A stretch of 64,000 nucleotides of DNA from Paraburkholderia sp. PGU19 (GTDB taxonomy: Bacteria; Pseudomonadota; Gammaproteobacteria; Burkholderiales; Burkholderiaceae), in the NCBI RefSeq assembly GCF_013426915.1, contig NZ_AP023179.1, forward strand, positions 682,001-746,000. Reading direction: 5' to 3'. How positions within the stretch are numbered: the first letter of the stretch is position 1; the number at the start of each line of letters is the position of its first letter. Below, in pieces: positions 20,277 through 29,459 of this stretch. The position numbers were made by a program, and so were the translations under genes. The notes beneath the pieces are model-generated. The model did no database searches. It was not told the DNA's origin and saw only the letters and a list, made by a program, of their open reading frames with translations.

Positions 20277-21010
20277 AGACGACTTTCGATTTTTCAGGAC
20301 GCTCGATACTCGTGACGGGGGCATCGAGCGGCATTGGCCGCGTGACTGTTGAGATGTTGTGCGCTAGCGGCGCGCAGGTTGTTGCGGCGGCGCGCAATGT
20401 TGGCGAACTTGCTCGTCTTGCGGAGGAGACGGGGTGTGAGCCGCTGGTGCTCGATGTCGGTGATGAAGCTGCGATTGATGATGCGCTTGCGTCGCTCGAT
20501 GTGTTCGATGGGCTCGTGAATTGTGCAGGCACGGCGATGCTTGAGCGTGCGATTGATACGACTGCTGCGAGCTTTGATTCTGTGATGGACGTTAATGCTC
20601 GTGGCGCGATACTGGTTGCGCGGCATGTGGCGCGGGCGATGATCGATGCTAAGCGCGCAGGCAGTATCGTTAATGTTTCTAGCCAGGCGGCGCTTGTTGG
20701 GCTTGAGGATCATTTGAGTTATTGCGCTTCTAAAGCTGCTATGGATGCTATTACGCGGGTTTTGTGTGTCGAGCTTGGGGGGTATGGGATTCGCGTGAAT
20801 AGCGTTAATCCGACTGTCACGCTGACGCCGATGGCGGTGAAGGCATGGAGCGAGCCTTCCAAGCGCGATCCTGCTCTCCAGGCTATTCCGCTTAAGCGGT
20901 TCGCTGAACCGCGGGAAGTGGCTGAGCCGATTTTGTTTTTGCTTAGTGATGCGGCTTCTATGATCACTGGCGTGACTTTGCCAATCGATGGCGGGTATAC
21001 CGCAAGGTGA
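20273..21010 (+). CDS. SDR-family oxidoreductase, L-xylulose reductase-like
   Basis: A 245-residue short-chain dehydrogenase with VTGASSGIG (cofactor loop), NCAG, a Ser in NVSSQA and YCASK (catalytic Tyr-x3-Lys). The stretch RVNSVNPTVTLTPMAVKAW and the overall order strongly recall dicarbonyl/L-xylulose reductases, which interconvert L-xylulose and xylitol. It is translationally coupled to the kinase. Codon use drifts to T-ending codons in the 3' two-thirds, unlike the upstream genes, toward the adjacent long repeat. Function as a pentitol/ketose oxidoreductase is inferred from family and context. Confidence 0.85.
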   Translation: MKTTFDFSGRSILVTGASSGIGRVTVEMLCASGAQVVAAARNVGELARLAEETGCEPLVLDVGDEAAIDDALASLDVFDGLVNCAGTAMLERAIDTTAASFDSVMDVNARGAILVARHVARAMIDAKRAGSIVNVSSQAALVGLEDHLSYCASKAAMDAITRVLCVELGGYGIRVNSVNPTVTLTPMAVKAWSEPSKRDPALQAIPLKRFAEPREVAEPILFLLSDAASMITGVTLPIDGGYTAR

Positions 21011-21011
21011 T

Positions 21012-21763
21012 TTTTTTGGGTTTGGTTTTGTCTGCGACGCTGGGTGGGTTTGCTTGTGCGTTCGCTGGCATCCGCGATGCGTTATCTCGCTTCAAGCGTC
21101 GCCCCTGTGCGGGGCGGCACCTACTTTTCTTTGCCGCCGCAAAGAAAAGTAGGCAAAAGAAAGCGGCTCACACCGCCAGTTCTTGTGTTTGCCTGAGGGC
21201 CCTCAAAGGTTCTTACACTTCACACGGCAACCACGTGACCCATGTCCGTTGCCAGCGCTCTTGCCGTGCGCCTCACCCGCTTCATGCGCCCGCGTTGCAG
21301 CACGCCGTGCCAGATAGTCCGCCGCCGCCCAGGTGGCAAACTGTGTGTAGGCGTTCGCACCATAAACGCATCACTCCGGACCGATAGCGCACGCGTACCA
21401 CCCTGTAAGAGCGCCACGCTATACGACGCGACAACCTACACACAGTTTGCCACCTGGGCGGCAGAAACCATTCGCTGCCGCTAGCCGTTGTGCAGGTGTT
21501 TGAAGTGGGTGAGGCGCTTATTCGAAGCGTTGGCAACACGCGCGAACAAGGACGTTGCCGTGTGAGGCGTAAGACCCGTTGGGGGCCCTCAGGCAAGAAG
21601 AAATGTTGGCGGTGTTAGCCGCTTTCTTTTGCCTACTTTTCTTTGCGGCGGCAAAGAAAAGTAGGTGCCGCCCCGCACAGGGGCGACGCTTGAAGCACGC
21701 TAACGCATCGCGGATGCCAGCAAAAGTACCAGCAAACCAACCCAGCCCCCGCAAGACAAAAAA
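21012..21763. repeat. Long inverted-repeat element, copy A
   Basis: A non-coding element between convergent genes. The two ~200-bp outer arms are inverted copies. Each holds the hairpin CCTACTTTTCTTTGC-N4-GCAAAGAAAAGTAGG (21120-21153 and 21632-21665) flanked by conserved GGGGCGGCA and AAAGAAAGCGGC blocks. Further in are GGGCCCTCA, ACACGGCAAC and CGCCTCACCCGCTTC blocks and their inverted copies. The innermost arms are a perfect 28-bp inverted repeat (21324-21351 and 21435-21462) around an 83-bp asymmetric core. Relative to copies B and C the core is inverted. No transposase or convincing gene is inside. Confidence 0.9.
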
Positions 21764-21765
21764 AC

Positions 21766-22701
21766 CTAGAGCAAAGTCCTCACATGCCAAAGCTCAGGAA
21801 ACAGCACAACATCAAGCATCTTACGCAGATAAGGCGCACCTGCAGTCCCACCAGTCCCTTGCTTAAACCCAATAATCCGTTCAACGGTAGTCACATGCCG
21901 AAACCGCCACTGCCGAAAGGCATCCTCAAGATCGACGAGTTCTTCAGCCATCTCATACAGCTCCCAATGCTGGGAAGGATTCCGATAAACCTCAAGCCAG
22001 GCGGCTTCAACCGAAGCATCATGCTGAGTAGGCAGCGTCCAATCTCGCTCCAGCCGTGAGGCATCAATAGCAAACCCTCGCCGCGCCAACAAACGAACCA
22101 CTTCGTCATAAAACGAAGGCGCCTCGAGTGCCGCTTTCACTTCGGCAAACACATCGGCATGATGCGCATGAGGCTTGAGCATCTGCTCATTCTTATTCCC
22201 GAGCATAAACTCCAGCTCACGATACTGATAAGACTGAAACCCCGACGAACTCCCAAGAAACGGACGCATCGACGTATATTCAGAAGGCGTCATCGTCGAC
22301 AACACGTTCCACGCCTGCACAAGCTGCTCAAGAATCCGCGACACACGCGCAAGCATCTTGAACGCCGGCGGCAACTCATCACGATGCACTGAAGCAAGTG
22401 CGGCACGCAATTCATACAGCGCGAGCTTCATCCACAACTCGCTCGTCTGATGTTGAATGATGAACAGCATCTCGTTGTGATCCGGCGACAACGGATGCTG
22501 CGCATGCAAAATCGAACCGAGCGACAGATAGTCGCCATAGCTCATCGACTTCGAGAAATCGAGCTGCGCGTCGTGCCAGCCTTCGCCCTCATTCACAGCC
22601 ATGTGCGACGCGTGCGTCTCGCGTGGCGTCGCCGTGCCGCCATGCCCGAACGGGCAGCCTTGCGCGGGCTTGTCTTCCGTCATCTTCATATGGTCGGTCA
22701 T
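21766..22701 (-). CDS. kynA: Tryptophan 2,3-dioxygenase
   Basis: Haem enzyme of 311 residues opening the indole ring of L-tryptophan to N-formylkynurenine. Family blocks are [36 protein letters not shown] (haem-side His) and [19 protein letters not shown]. The C-terminus [18 protein letters not shown] is complete. GAGGAG precedes the ATG. It is last in the kynB-kynU-kynA operon, 10 bp after kynU. The 3' end abuts repeat copy A. Regulation by the divergent Lrp-type protein and tryptophan/kynurenine is inferred from known Burkholderia and Pseudomonas kyn operons. Confidence 0.96.
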   Translation of the reverse strand: MTDHMKMTEDKPAQGCPFGHGGTATPRETHASHMAVNEGEGWHDAQLDFSKSMSYGDYLSLGSILHAQHPLSPDHNEMLFIIQHQTSELWMKLALYELRAALASVHRDELPPAFKMLARVSRILEQLVQAWNVLSTMTPSEYTSMRPFLGSSSGFQSYQYRELEFMLGNKNEQMLKPHAHHADVFAEVKAALEAPSFYDEVVRLLARRGFAIDASRLERDWTLPTQHDASVEAAWLEVYRNPSQHWELYEMAEELVDLEDAFRQWRFRHVTTVERIIGFKQGTGGTAGAPYLRKMLDVVLFPELWHVRTLL

Positions 22702-22711
22702 CGCGCGCTCC

Positions 22712-23962
22712 TCAGGTCACGGCGCCGCGTGCGGCAAATTCAGGCGCACGCCAGATCTCGTGTTCGAGCACGTGTCGCAGATGCTCGACGGCATCCCACA
22801 CGTCGACAAAGCGCGTGTACAGCGGCGTAAAGCCAAAGCGCAACACATGCGGCTCGCGATAATCGCCAATCACGCCGCGCGCGATCAGCGCCTGCATCAC
22901 TTCATAGCCGTGCGGATGCTCGAAGCTCGCATGCGAACCGCGTTGCACATGCGAACGCGGCGTCACGAGTTCGAGCGGAAACTCCTTGCAGCGCGTTTCT
23001 ACAAGTTCGATAAAGAGATCCGTCAGCGCAAGCGACTTCTTGCGGATCGCCTGCATGTCGGTTTGCAGAAAAATGTCGAGCCCGCATTCGACGAGCGCCA
23101 TCGATACCATCGGCTGCGTGCCGCACAAGAAGCGGCCGATACCATCGTCGGCGGCGTAGGTCGGGTCCATCGCGAACGGCGCGCGATGTCCCCACCAGCC
23201 GGACAGCGGCTGTTCGAAGTCGCTCTGGTGACGATGCGGCACCCACGCGAACGCGGGCGAGCCCGGACCGCCATTCAGATACTTGTACGTGCAACCGACG
23301 GCACAATCCGCGCCGACGCCGTTCAGATCGACAGGCACGGCACCCGCCGAATGCGCAAGATCCCACAGAGCGAGCGCACCCCTGTCGTGGATCAGCTTCG
23401 TCAGCGCGGCCATGTCGTGCATGTATCCCGTGCGGTAGTTGACGTGCGTGATCATCGCGACGGCGACGTCGTCGGTAATGGCGGCGGGCAATTCGGACGG
23501 ATCGTCGACGAGGCGCAACTCATAACCGCGATCCAGTTGCTTGATCAAACCTTGCGCGATGTACAGGTCGGTCGGAAAGTTCGAGCGCTCCGACACGATC
23601 ACGCGCCGCTTCGGGTCGCGCTTATCCTGCATGCGCAGCGCCGCCGACAGCACCTTGAACAGGTTGATCGAAATCGTGTCGGTGACGACGACTTCGTTGT
23701 GCGCCGCGCCGATCAGCGCCGCGAGCTTGTTGCCAAGACGCCGCGGCAGCGAGAACCAGCCGGCCGTGTTCCAGCTGCGGATCAGTCCTTCGCCCCATTC
23801 GGCGCCGATCACGGTCTGCGCGCGCTGTGCGGCCGCGGCGGGTGGCACGCCCAGCGAATTGCCGTCCAGATAGATGACGTTCGGCGCAAGCGCGAACTGG
23901 TCGCGCAGCGGCGCGAGTGGGTCGGCTGCATCGAGCGCGAGTGCTTCTTCACGTTGATTCAT
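22712..23962 (-). CDS. kynU: Kynureninase
   Basis: PLP-dependent hydrolase of 416 residues that cleaves L-kynurenine to anthranilate and alanine. Visible are [11 protein letters not shown] (N-terminal substrate/PLP part), the Asp of [14 protein letters not shown] that contacts PLP, and the Schiff-base Lys in YKYLNGGPG (~residue 230). Normal length. Middle gene of the operon, between kynB (27 bp upstream) and kynA. Confidence 0.96.
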   Translation of the reverse strand: MNQREEALALDAADPLAPLRDQFALAPNVIYLDGNSLGVPPAAAAQRAQTVIGAEWGEGLIRSWNTAGWFSLPRRLGNKLAALIGAAHNEVVVTDTISINLFKVLSAALRMQDKRDPKRRVIVSERSNFPTDLYIAQGLIKQLDRGYELRLVDDPSELPAAITDDVAVAMITHVNYRTGYMHDMAALTKLIHDRGALALWDLAHSAGAVPVDLNGVGADCAVGCTYKYLNGGPGSPAFAWVPHRHQSDFEQPLSGWWGHRAPFAMDPTYAADDGIGRFLCGTQPMVSMALVECGLDIFLQTDMQAIRKKSLALTDLFIELVETRCKEFPLELVTPRSHVQRGSHASFEHPHGYEVMQALIARGVIGDYREPHVLRFGFTPLYTRFVDVWDAVEHLRHVLEHEIWRAPEFAARGAVT

Positions 23963-23989
23963 GGTGTTCGTTCGGTCGAAAGAGTGCGT

Positions 23990-24637
23990 TTAAGCGGAAG
24001 GTCGTTGGTCAGGCAGCGCGCGCAGCACGGCGCGCACGGGGCTGGCGTCGAGCGTCGTCAGCTTGAGCGGCAGCGCGATCAGTTCGTAGTCGCCAGGCGC
24101 GACGGCATCGAGCACGATGCCTTCGAGAATCGCCATCCGGTGCGCGCGGATACGGTGATGCGCATCCATCGTCTTCGATTCCTGCGGATCGAGCGACGGC
24201 GTGTCGATGCCGATCAGCTTCACACCGTGCGCGGCGAGCAGATCGATCGTGTCGGGTGCGACTGCGCAGAAAGCGCTGTCCCATGCCGTAACAGGCGCTT
24301 CGCGGTAGGTGCGCAGCAGCACGCGCGGCGGCACGCCGTCGAGCGACGCGGCAACATGCTCCGGGCGCACCAGCGGCGTCGCGCCGATGCAGTGGATCAC
24401 GCGGCAGCGGCCAAGATACGCATCGAGCGGCACCGCGCCGATCGCGGCGCCGTCGGCGTCGTAGTGCAGCGGCGCGTCGGTGTGCGCGCCCGTGTGCGGC
24501 GAGAGCGTCAGCCGTGCGACATTGACGGGCGAGCCCGCCTCCATCCGCCACACGCGCTCGATGCCCACGGGCGTGTCGCCCGGCCAGACGGGCGTCGCCG
24601 TATCGACGGCGGGCGTGATGTCCCAAAGCGTGTCCAT
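23990..24637 (-). CDS. kynB: Kynurenine formamidase
   Basis: Metal-dependent cyclase-fold hydrolase of 215 residues converting N-formylkynurenine to kynurenine and formate. The metal site is [15 protein letters not shown], with the HxGxHxDxP ligand pattern; a second conserved block is [10 protein letters not shown] chose the ATG at 24637, preceded by AGGAGACGC; the upstream codons to 24655 lack a site. It is the first gene of the operon and faces the Lrp-type regulator across a 181-bp control region. Confidence 0.94.
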   Translation of the reverse strand: MDTLWDITPAVDTATPVWPGDTPVGIERVWRMEAGSPVNVARLTLSPHTGAHTDAPLHYDADGAAIGAVPLDAYLGRCRVIHCIGATPLVRPEHVAASLDGVPPRVLLRTYREAPVTAWDSAFCAVAPDTIDLLAAHGVKLIGIDTPSLDPQESKTMDAHHRIRAHRMAILEGIVLDAVAPGDYELIALPLKLTTLDASPVRAVLRALPDQRPSA

Positions 24638-24818
24638 GCGTCTCCTATTGACCACAGTTGGCGCCTCAGCGTCCTACTCTGGTCCCATGCTAGTGCCGTT
24701 GTTCTGCAACCTTCTTTGGATGATAGGCGGCATCAGACGAAATGTGCTTGCTAAAAAAACTGTTTATTTCGCCCCCTTTGGAACATAATTTGAGGCAAAC
24801 GGGAAAGGGAGACCGAAA

Positions 24819-25322
24819 ATGAACGCGATCTCACTGGACGCCACCGATTGCCGTATCTTGACGGTGCTGCAGCACGAAGGACGAATCAGCAATCTGGATC
24901 TGGCGGAGCGCATCTCGCTTTCGCCGTCCGCGTGTCTACGACGTTTGCGCCTGCTCGAAGAGCAGGGTGTGATCGAGCGTTATCGCGCGTGCTTGAACCG
25001 CGAAGTGCTGGGGTTCGAACTGGAAGCGTTCGTGCAGGTATCGATGCGCAACGACCAGGAGAACTGGCACGAGCGCTTCGCCGACGCGCTGCGCGACTGG
25101 CCGGAAGTGGTCGGCGCGTTCGTCGTGACGGGCGAGACGCATTATCTGCTGCGGGTGCTCGCCCACAATCTCAAGCACTATTCGGATTTCGTGCTCAGCC
25201 GGCTGTACAAGGCGCCGGGCGTATTGGACATCCGCTCGAATATCGTGCTGCAGACGCTGAAGGAAGATTCGGGCGTGCCCGTCGCGCTGGTAGCGAGCTC
25301 AAAGGCGCAACAGCCGGGCTAG
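24819..25322 (+). CDS. kynR: Lrp/AsnC-family regulator, probable kyn operon regulator
   Basis: A 167-residue Lrp-type protein. The helix-turn-helix (residues ~5-50) includes NLDLAERISLSPSACLRRL, followed by the RAM ligand-binding domain (FVQVSMRN, VVGAFVVTGETHYLLRV). AAAGGGAG precedes the ATG. Divergent transcription from kynB and the known KynR of related bacteria support control of tryptophan catabolism with kynurenine as effector. The effector is established for the family in this context but not shown here. Confidence 0.88.
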   Translation: MNAISLDATDCRILTVLQHEGRISNLDLAERISLSPSACLRRLRLLEEQGVIERYRACLNREVLGFELEAFVQVSMRNDQENWHERFADALRDWPEVVGAFVVTGETHYLLRVLAHNLKHYSDFVLSRLYKAPGVLDIRSNIVLQTLKEDSGVPVALVASSKAQQPG

Positions 25323-25329
25323 CGGCGCC

Positions 25330-25354
25330 GAGGCGGGCGGAAAAAAGCCGCCTC
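25330..25354. terminator. Hairpin between kynR and the flavin reductase gene
   Basis: GAGGCGG/CCGCCTC stem with a GCGGAAAAAAG loop, in the 60-bp gap between convergent genes. The 3' T tract is weak, so this is a probable rather than certain bidirectional terminator. Confidence 0.5.
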
Positions 25355-25382
25355 TCCAGCCGCGCGGGAAGGCGCCGGCCTG

Positions 25383-25907
25383 TCAGCCGATCCGCTTCAG
25401 GCCGTGAAAATCGCCGTTCTGGAACACGAGTGGCTCGGTTTCGCCGGCCTGATCGTGGACGCCGCAGCGCTCCACTTCACCGACAAAAATGACGTGATCG
25501 CCTTCGTCGTAGCGGCTGCGGTTATGGCATTCGAACCATGCCAGCGCGCCATCGAGCACGGGCATACCCGTGTCGCCCGCCGCATGCGATACCCCTTCGA
25601 AGCGGTCGCCCTTGACGGTTGCAAAGCGCTTGCACAGATCGAGCTGCGTCGAAGCCAGCACATTGACGACATAATGACTGTTCGAGCGGAACACGGGCAT
25701 CGAGGCCGAGCGTGTCGCGAGACTCCACAGCACGAGCGGCGGCGCCAGCGAGACGGAATTGAATGAACTGGCCGTGATGCCGATCAACGCGCCCGACGGC
25801 GCGCGTGTCGTAATGACGGTGACGCCCGTCGCGAACTGGCTGAGCGCGCGGCGAAAAGCGTCGTTGTCGAAATTGGGTGGGTTGGCGCGCTTCATCGGCG
25901 GATGCAT
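25383..25907 (-). CDS. Flavin reductase family protein (FMN-binding split barrel)
   Basis: A ~174-residue protein of the flavin reductase-like/HpaC family, which supplies reduced FMN or FAD to a partner monooxygenase. Family features are FRRALSQFATGVTVIT, ASSFNSVSLAPPLVLWSL (flavin binding), SNSHYVVNVL and CHNRSRYDEGDHVIFVGEV. The frame is open much further upstream, but homology starts near 25895-25907, so I place the start there; neither ATG has a strong ribosome site. No monooxygenase is adjacent, so the partner is unknown. Confidence 0.85.
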   Translation of the reverse strand: MHPPMKRANPPNFDNDAFRRALSQFATGVTVITTRAPSGALIGITASSFNSVSLAPPLVLWSLATRSASMPVFRSNSHYVVNVLASTQLDLCKRFATVKGDRFEGVSHAAGDTGMPVLDGALAWFECHNRSRYDEGDHVIFVGEVERCGVHDQAGETEPLVFQNGDFHGLKRIG

Positions 25908-26210
25908 TCTGGCGAACGGACCGCTTGATGAAGCGACCAGAGGGAAAATAACGGTTCGAAGGTCATGTAGAAATTCGGCGAATTGTCCCAATTTTAACTG
26001 CAATCGCAGAGGGCCAGGCGCAAGCGCGCGGCGGGACAAGGGCGACCGCATGGTACGGATGGTGCATGCGGGCTGCATGAATCCCGAAAAGGGCGGATAT
26101 TGCGCCGGTCGGATGCGGTGAAGCATCGGGTGTCCACAGTGACTGCGGCGAGCCCAGCGCGTTTTGTCCCCAGGGCAAGCGTCGCGGCGAGCCAAATTCA
26201 AGGAGCGAGC
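25908..26210. other. Divergent intergenic region, flavin reductase / msrA
   Basis: About 300 bp between divergent genes. It holds an AT-richer patch around 25975-26000 (AATTTTAACTGCAATC) that could carry promoter elements, but I could not assign -10/-35 boxes. No gene is seen. Confidence 0.5.
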
Positions 26211-26762
26211 ATGAGTCAGTCAGTCGAGACCGCCACGCTGGGCGGCGGGTGTTTCTGGTGTCTGGAGGCGGTGTATCTGGGCGTCGATGGGGTGACGTCG
26301 GTGGAATCGGGGTATGCGGGCGGGCAGGTCGACAATCCGACGTACGAGCAGGTCTGCGACGGCGACACGGGGCACGCGGAAGTCGTCAACGTCGAGTTCG
26401 ATCCGGCGCGCATCACCTACCGCGAGATCCTCGATATTTTCTTCGCGATCCATGATCCGACCCAGCTTAACCGCCAGGGAAACGATGTCGGCACGCAATA
26501 CCGGTCGGTGATCTTCACCCACTCGGACGCGCAGCGCGACACGGCGCTGCAGGCGATCCGCGAGATCGGCGCCGAAGGCATTTACGACGGCCAGATCGTC
26601 ACGCAGGTGCTGCCGCTCGACGGCAATTACTTTGCCGCCGAGGCGTATCACCAGAACTACTTCGCGCAGCATCCGGATCAGGGCTATTGCGCGTTCGTCG
26701 TCGCGCCGAAGGTGGCGAAGTTCCGGCAGAAGTTCGCGCATCGGATCAAGGCCGGAGCGTGA
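26211..26762 (+). CDS. msrA: Peptide methionine sulfoxide reductase A
   Basis: A 183-residue cytoplasmic MsrA reducing methionine-S-sulfoxide in proteins. The catalytic motif GGGCFWCLEA is at residues ~11-20. Also seen are VESGYAGG, VCDGDTGHAEVV and the DPTQLNRQGNDVGTQYRSVI block. AAGGAG lies five bases before the ATG at 26211. Single-gene unit. Confidence 0.96.
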   Translation: MSQSVETATLGGGCFWCLEAVYLGVDGVTSVESGYAGGQVDNPTYEQVCDGDTGHAEVVNVEFDPARITYREILDIFFAIHDPTQLNRQGNDVGTQYRSVIFTHSDAQRDTALQAIREIGAEGIYDGQIVTQVLPLDGNYFAAEAYHQNYFAQHPDQGYCAFVVAPKVAKFRQKFAHRIKAGA

Positions 26763-26812
26763 GCGCGGATTGATCCTGGCGCATTGATGCAGCAGCTTGC
26801 GCGGCGCAGGTC

Positions 26813-27967
26813 CTACGCGGACTGCGCCGCGTTTTCTTTTTGTGCGCTGCGAAGCCGCTCGCACGCAGCCGCGATTTGCGCCGCGAGCTTCACGCAAGTC
26901 AGCGGCGCGGAGCCTTCGGCCTTGTTGTTCGCGGCGATCAGCACCGGCTGGCCCGCAATCGCGTAACGCGCGGCCAGCTCGGCGAGCGCGGTGCGGGTCT
27001 CCGGGTCTTCGTCGACAAGTTTGTCGAACGGTTCGTACTTCGCTTTTGCCTGCTCGTACTTGAAGCCGCCGTGCAGGCTCCAGCGCACGATCAGCGGCCC
27101 TGACGGCGCTTCGTCCAGCATCGCAAGCGCGGCGGCCTGCCGCGACGGATCGGGCATCCGTGCATGAACGCCGACGCAATAGCGCACGCCCGTGGCCTTC
27201 AGCGCGCGAATCAGGCGCGGCGTCAGCAACGACGCATCGCGGATTTCGACGGCATAGCAGGTATCGCCTTCGAGCGGCGGCAGCGCCGCCAGGAACGCCG
27301 TCAGCCGGTCGACGAAGAGGGCCGGGCGCGCGAGCATTTCATTGGGCAGCGGCGAGAACTGGAACACGAGCGCGCCCGCCTTCGCGCCGAGGCCGTCGAC
27401 GCACGGCCGCACGAATTCGTCAATGGCCAGCTGCGCGTTCAGAAAGCAGGGATTCTCCGATACCGGCTCGCCGCGTTCGGCGCGCACGGTCGCGTCGGTG
27501 ACGAGCGCGGGCGCCTTCACGATGAAGCGGAAATGGTCCGGCACCTGCTGCGCGTAACGCAGATAGTCGGTGAGCGTGAGCGGCGCGTAGAACGAGCGGT
27601 CGATGCTCACCGTGCGCAGCAGCGGATGCGCGCCATAGGCGGTGAGGCCGTCGCGCGAGAGCTTGCTGTTGCTGTAGTCGTCGCCGTAGACGATGCCTTT
27701 CCAGCCGGGAAAGGACCATGTCGAGGTGCCGAGATGCACTTGCGGCGGCAACTGGCTGGCGATGTGAAGAACTTCGTCGGAAGGCGGCGCGGCGAGAACG
27801 TCACGGGCGCGGCGCTTTTTCGGCGGCGCGTCGCTGGGCGCGGCAGCCGTTTCCGACGAAGCGTTTGGCGCGGAAGCACCGGCGACAGGCGTCTGCTCGA
27901 CGGGATTGCCGAACATGTCGAGTTGCAGGGAGGTGTCGGGCGCTTCGGGTGCCGCTTCTTCTTCCAT
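26813..27967 (-). CDS. DUF72 domain-containing protein
   Basis: A 384-residue protein. The first ~85 residues are acidic and Ala/Pro-rich; the rest is a DUF72 TIM-barrel-like domain: LGTSTWSFPGWKGIVY, SIDRSFYAP, FRFIVKAP, EIRDASLL and VRWSLHGGFKYEQAKAKYEPF. DUF72 proteins resemble AP endonuclease-like barrels but have no settled function. I chose the ATG at 27967, where the conserved N-terminus begins; the frame remains open upstream. It lies 102 bp downstream of the cfa stop on the same strand. Confidence 0.85.
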   Translation of the reverse strand: MEEEAAPEAPDTSLQLDMFGNPVEQTPVAGASAPNASSETAAAPSDAPPKKRRARDVLAAPPSDEVLHIASQLPPQVHLGTSTWSFPGWKGIVYGDDYSNSKLSRDGLTAYGAHPLLRTVSIDRSFYAPLTLTDYLRYAQQVPDHFRFIVKAPALVTDATVRAERGEPVSENPCFLNAQLAIDEFVRPCVDGLGAKAGALVFQFSPLPNEMLARPALFVDRLTAFLAALPPLEGDTCYAVEIRDASLLTPRLIRALKATGVRYCVGVHARMPDPSRQAAALAMLDEAPSGPLIVRWSLHGGFKYEQAKAKYEPFDKLVDEDPETRTALAELAARYAIAGQPVLIAANNKAEGSAPLTCVKLAAQIAAACERLRSAQKENAAQSA

Positions 27968-28068
27968 CGATCCGTTACGAGAGACAGTGCGCTGACGCTG
28001 ATGAACTACGTCTGCTTCGGGCCGATGCATGAGCGCCATGGGCCCGAAGCGGAATCCAGTCAGCGATT

Positions 28069-29283
28069 TTACAGCGCCTTCTCGTACATGAAGCGGCGCG
28101 ACCAGGGCAGCGTCGTGGCGCTGCGGCCCGCCTTGCGGCACACCACCTGATAGATCGACACGTCGTCGTTCTCGAACGCATACGCGCAGCCCGCGAGGTA
28201 CACGCGCCAGATGCGGAATTTCTCGTCGTCGACGAGCGACTTGGCTTCTGCCGCTCTCGCCTCGAAGTTCTCGGCCCAGATGTCGAGCGTGTGCGCGTAG
28301 TGGCGGCGCAGGCTTTCGATGTCGAAAGCTTCCAGCCCGCCGCGCTGCATCGCTTCGAGCGCGAGACTGATGTGCGGCAACTCGCCGTCGGGGAACACGT
28401 ATCGGTCGATAAATTCGCCGCCGCCGAGCGCCGTTTCGCCGCTGTCGTAATCCGTCGACGTGATGCCGTGATTCATCGCAATGCCGTCGTCGGCGAGCAG
28501 GTCATGGATTTTCTGGAAGTAGCCGGGCAGATTCTTGCGGCCAACGTGCTCGAACATGCCGACGCTCGTGATGCGGTCGAACTGCCCCTGGATGTCACGA
28601 TAGTCCTGCAGCCGGATTTCGATCTGGCCTTCGAGCCCGGCTGCTTTCACGCGCTGCGTCGCGAGATCGAACTGGTTCTGCGACAGCGTCACGCCCACGC
28701 ACTTCGCGCCGAACTTCTGCGCCGCGCGCAGCACGAGCGCGCCCCAGCCGCAGCCGATATCGAGCAGACGCTGGCCCGGCTGCACCTGGATCTTGGTCAG
28801 GATGTGATCGATCTTCTTGATCTGCGCGGTGGCGAGATCTTCATCGCCGTTCTCGAAATACGCGCACGAGTACACCATGTTCTCGTCGAGCCACAGCTTG
28901 TAGAACTCGTTCGAGACATCGTAGTGATACTGGATCGCCTTCTTGTCCGACGTTTTCGTGTGATTGAAATAGCGTCGCACGCGCGCGAGCTTGCTCGCGC
29001 TCGTGACCGTGCTTCGCGCAAGCGAATAGCTGATGTTGATGATGTCCGACAGCTTGCCTTCGATGTCGATCTTGCCCTTCACGTACGCCTCGCCCAGATT
29101 ATCCAGGCTCGGTTCGAGCAATAACGGCAGCGCGGACGCGCTATTCACTTTCAGCGTGACCGCCGGCGCGGCGAACGTGCCGAAGTCATGTTGCTGGCCA
29201 TCCCACAGCACCAGGCGCGCCGGGATATTGGCCTTCGTTTTTACTTCATCTACCCACTGCGCCAGCTTCTTCTCCCAGAACAT
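28069..29283 (-). CDS. cfa: Cyclopropane-fatty-acyl-phospholipid synthase
   Basis: A 404-residue SAM-dependent methyltransferase adding a methylene bridge to unsaturated acyl chains of membrane phospholipids. SAM loop LLDIGCGWGALVLRAA (~residues 175-190), then GVTLSQNQFDLA, SVGMFEHVGRKNLPGYF and FIDRYVFPDGELPH, all characteristic of Cfa. ACGGAGAAATCAC precedes the ATG at 29283. In related bacteria cfa is stationary-phase induced; no promoter was assigned here. Confidence 0.94.
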   Translation of the reverse strand: MFWEKKLAQWVDEVKTKANIPARLVLWDGQQHDFGTFAAPAVTLKVNSASALPLLLEPSLDNLGEAYVKGKIDIEGKLSDIINISYSLARSTVTSASKLARVRRYFNHTKTSDKKAIQYHYDVSNEFYKLWLDENMVYSCAYFENGDEDLATAQIKKIDHILTKIQVQPGQRLLDIGCGWGALVLRAAQKFGAKCVGVTLSQNQFDLATQRVKAAGLEGQIEIRLQDYRDIQGQFDRITSVGMFEHVGRKNLPGYFQKIHDLLADDGIAMNHGITSTDYDSGETALGGGEFIDRYVFPDGELPHISLALEAMQRGGLEAFDIESLRRHYAHTLDIWAENFEARAAEAKSLVDDEKFRIWRVYLAGCAYAFENDDVSIYQVVCRKAGRSATTLPWSRRFMYEKAL

Positions 29284-29459
29284 GTGATTTCTCCGTGTCC
29301 AATGAATCAAAGCAAAGCTTGTCGAACCACAGTGCGCAGCGCGCGAGCCGTCCTTGGCCGCGCTATTCGATGTCGAGCCGCGCGCGCGCGATTCTGCCGT
29401 CGGCGCAACGCGTCATGCAAGATAAAGCAGGACGGGCTGCGCGCCGGTTTATCGATGTG

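Noticed and set aside
21007..21387. Open frames of 80-126 codons inside the three long repeats (for example 21007-21387, 34574-34918, 51136-51405)
   Set aside because: They follow the repeat arms, occur on both strands, lack ribosome sites and match no family. Explained by the repeat structure.
21012..21763. Long repeat as a simple terminator between convergent genes
   Set aside because: Too long, no T tracts after the hairpins, and copy C lies between tandem genes.
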